A model generated the notes under the pieces. The model was not told where the DNA came from. It worked only from the letters and a program-made list of their open reading frames with translations, and made no database searches. From JAFGRU01 sp016934985 (GTDB taxonomy: Bacteria > Desulfobacterota > Desulfuromonadia > Desulfuromonadales > JAAYDE01), in contig CAXXJQ010000002.1 in NCBI GenBank assembly GCA_963665045.2, positions 281,426 through 345,425 of the forward strand: 64,000 nt of DNA. Direction: 5' to 3'. The first letter of the stretch is position 1. Every line of letters starts with the position of its first letter. This document shows positions 63,451-64,000 of this stretch, in pieces. A program made the translations under genes and the position numbers.

Positions 63451-64000
63451 CTATGCTCGGGACCCAGGCTGAATGACCTGCGCAATGGCCCACATGAAGG
63501 CGACCAGCTCACGAGCCGTAGCTATGACCACTGTTTTTCGATTCTTCCCCCTGGCCATCAGTCTTCTAAAGCGTCCACAGAGCCGAAGCTGTGCTTTCCA
63601 GGCAATCTGCCGGACTTCCTGGGACAGACCCTCCAGGCGAGCCAGCAGGACTCGACTCTCCCGGGGCGGATGGCTATAGGCATGAGCGGCTTCCGTGAGG
63701 GCGCGCCGAACATGTCCATTGCCGGTTTTGGTGATGCCGCCCCGGCGGATACTGTCTCCGGTGGAGTGTTCGCTGGGCACCAGTCCCAGATAAGCCATTA
63801 ACTGTTTTGCCGATGCAAATCGGGTCAGGTCGCCGAGTTCGGCCACCGTTGTCGCGGCAACAATCAGGGAAACCCCCCGCAGGGCCTGCAGGGCGCCTAC
63901 GAGTGGGGCCAGTTGCCAATCCGGGATCAGATCCCGAATCTGCCCGGAAAGCCGCTGTACGCGACCCAGCTGTTCCTGGATTCCATGAACATATTCCTGG
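63451..64000 (-). CDS. IS110-family transposase, C-terminal part (cut by window edge)
   Basis: The open frame runs from the window end to the stop at 63451 (about 183 residues): LGRVQRLSGQIRDLIPDW, then the Transposase_20 region ALQALRGVSLIVAATTVAELGDLTRFASAKQLMAYLGLVPSEHSTG, RRGGITKTGNGHVRRALTEAAHAYSHPPR and a final MARGKNRKTVVIATARELVAFMWAIAQ. This is the conserved C-terminal half of IS110/IS1111-type transposases; the N-terminal DEDD domain lies beyond the window. No frame break is seen in the visible part. Confidence 0.92.
   Translation of the reverse strand, partial: QEYVHGIQEQLGRVQRLSGQIRDLIPDWQLAPLVGALQALRGVSLIVAATTVAELGDLTRFASAKQLMAYLGLVPSEHSTGDSIRRGGITKTGNGHVRRALTEAAHAYSHPPRESRVLLARLEGLSQEVRQIAWKAQLRLCGRFRRLMARGKNRKTVVIATARELVAFMWAIAQVIQPGSRA

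Noticed and set aside
1..64000. CRISPR arrays, tRNA or rRNA genes
   Set aside because: No regularly spaced short direct repeats, cloverleaf-like sequences or rRNA motifs were seen on reading; this was by eye, not by a dedicated search tool.

Overview
The window looks like a chromosomal segment of a Desulfuromonas/Geobacter-type anaerobic deltaproteobacterium. This is inferred from gene content only: a futalosine-pathway menaquinone cluster, an FprA-type flavodiiron protein, a TRAP system with a TatT component, MscL with a zinc-ribbon tail, and many PAS/HK/GGDEF proteins. No rRNA, tRNA or CRISPR array was seen.

Layout. (1) 1-5061: menaquinone genes mqnE(partial)-mqnA-mqnC-mqnD-mqnB, with four copies of a ~220 bp repeat in the spacers. 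(2) 5237-6125: an EamA-type exporter with one frameshift. (3) 6373-37400: a ~31 kb block bracketed by two direct copies of a 175 bp repeat (~94% identical, gapless). It holds a shattered cyclic beta-1,2-glucan synthase, an AsmA-like protein, TrkA/TrkH potassium uptake, a cardiolipin synthase, a CPA1 Na+/H+ antiporter, small stress genes (coiled-coil, BON lipoprotein, DUF3309, CsbD), a radical SAM/B12 protein, and a signalling set (PAS histidine kinase, sigma-54 activator, diguanylate cyclase, CheB-CheR fusion). It ends in a DUF21 protein and a transposase remnant. The common theme is osmotic, ionic and envelope stress. (4) 37528-42241: two aldo/keto reductases and a YqhD-like alcohol dehydrogenase, divergent from an AraC_N regulator, an arrangement like E. 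coli yqhC-yqhD-dkgA. (5) 42313-48930: amiF-urtABCDE, formamidase plus a urea/short-chain-amide ABC importer, behind a near-consensus sigma-54 promoter. (6) 49526-56376: a TRAP importer (tatT-dctP-dctQ-dctM) with a LytS-type hybrid kinase and an ICMT-like membrane protein. (7) 56488-57859: an intact ISL3-family insertion sequence with an 8 bp target duplication. (8) 58067-62980: alpha/beta hydrolase, mscL, thioesterase, diguanylate cyclase, flavodiiron protein. (9) 63451-64000: the C-terminal part of an IS110-family transposase.

Several otherwise well-conserved genes (eamA, asmA, urtC, dctP, the start of the flavodiiron gene) carry a single one-base shift, most at homopolymers, and the glucan synthase carries well over a dozen. 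This is either draft-sequence error or real decay, and the sequence alone does not decide between them.

The most interesting unexplained structures are the direct-repeat-bracketed stress block, a duplicated palindrome-plus-leader placed before both DUF3309 and csbD, the repeat family confined here to the menaquinone spacers, and a sensor pair that shares a near-identical input module but has different output domains.
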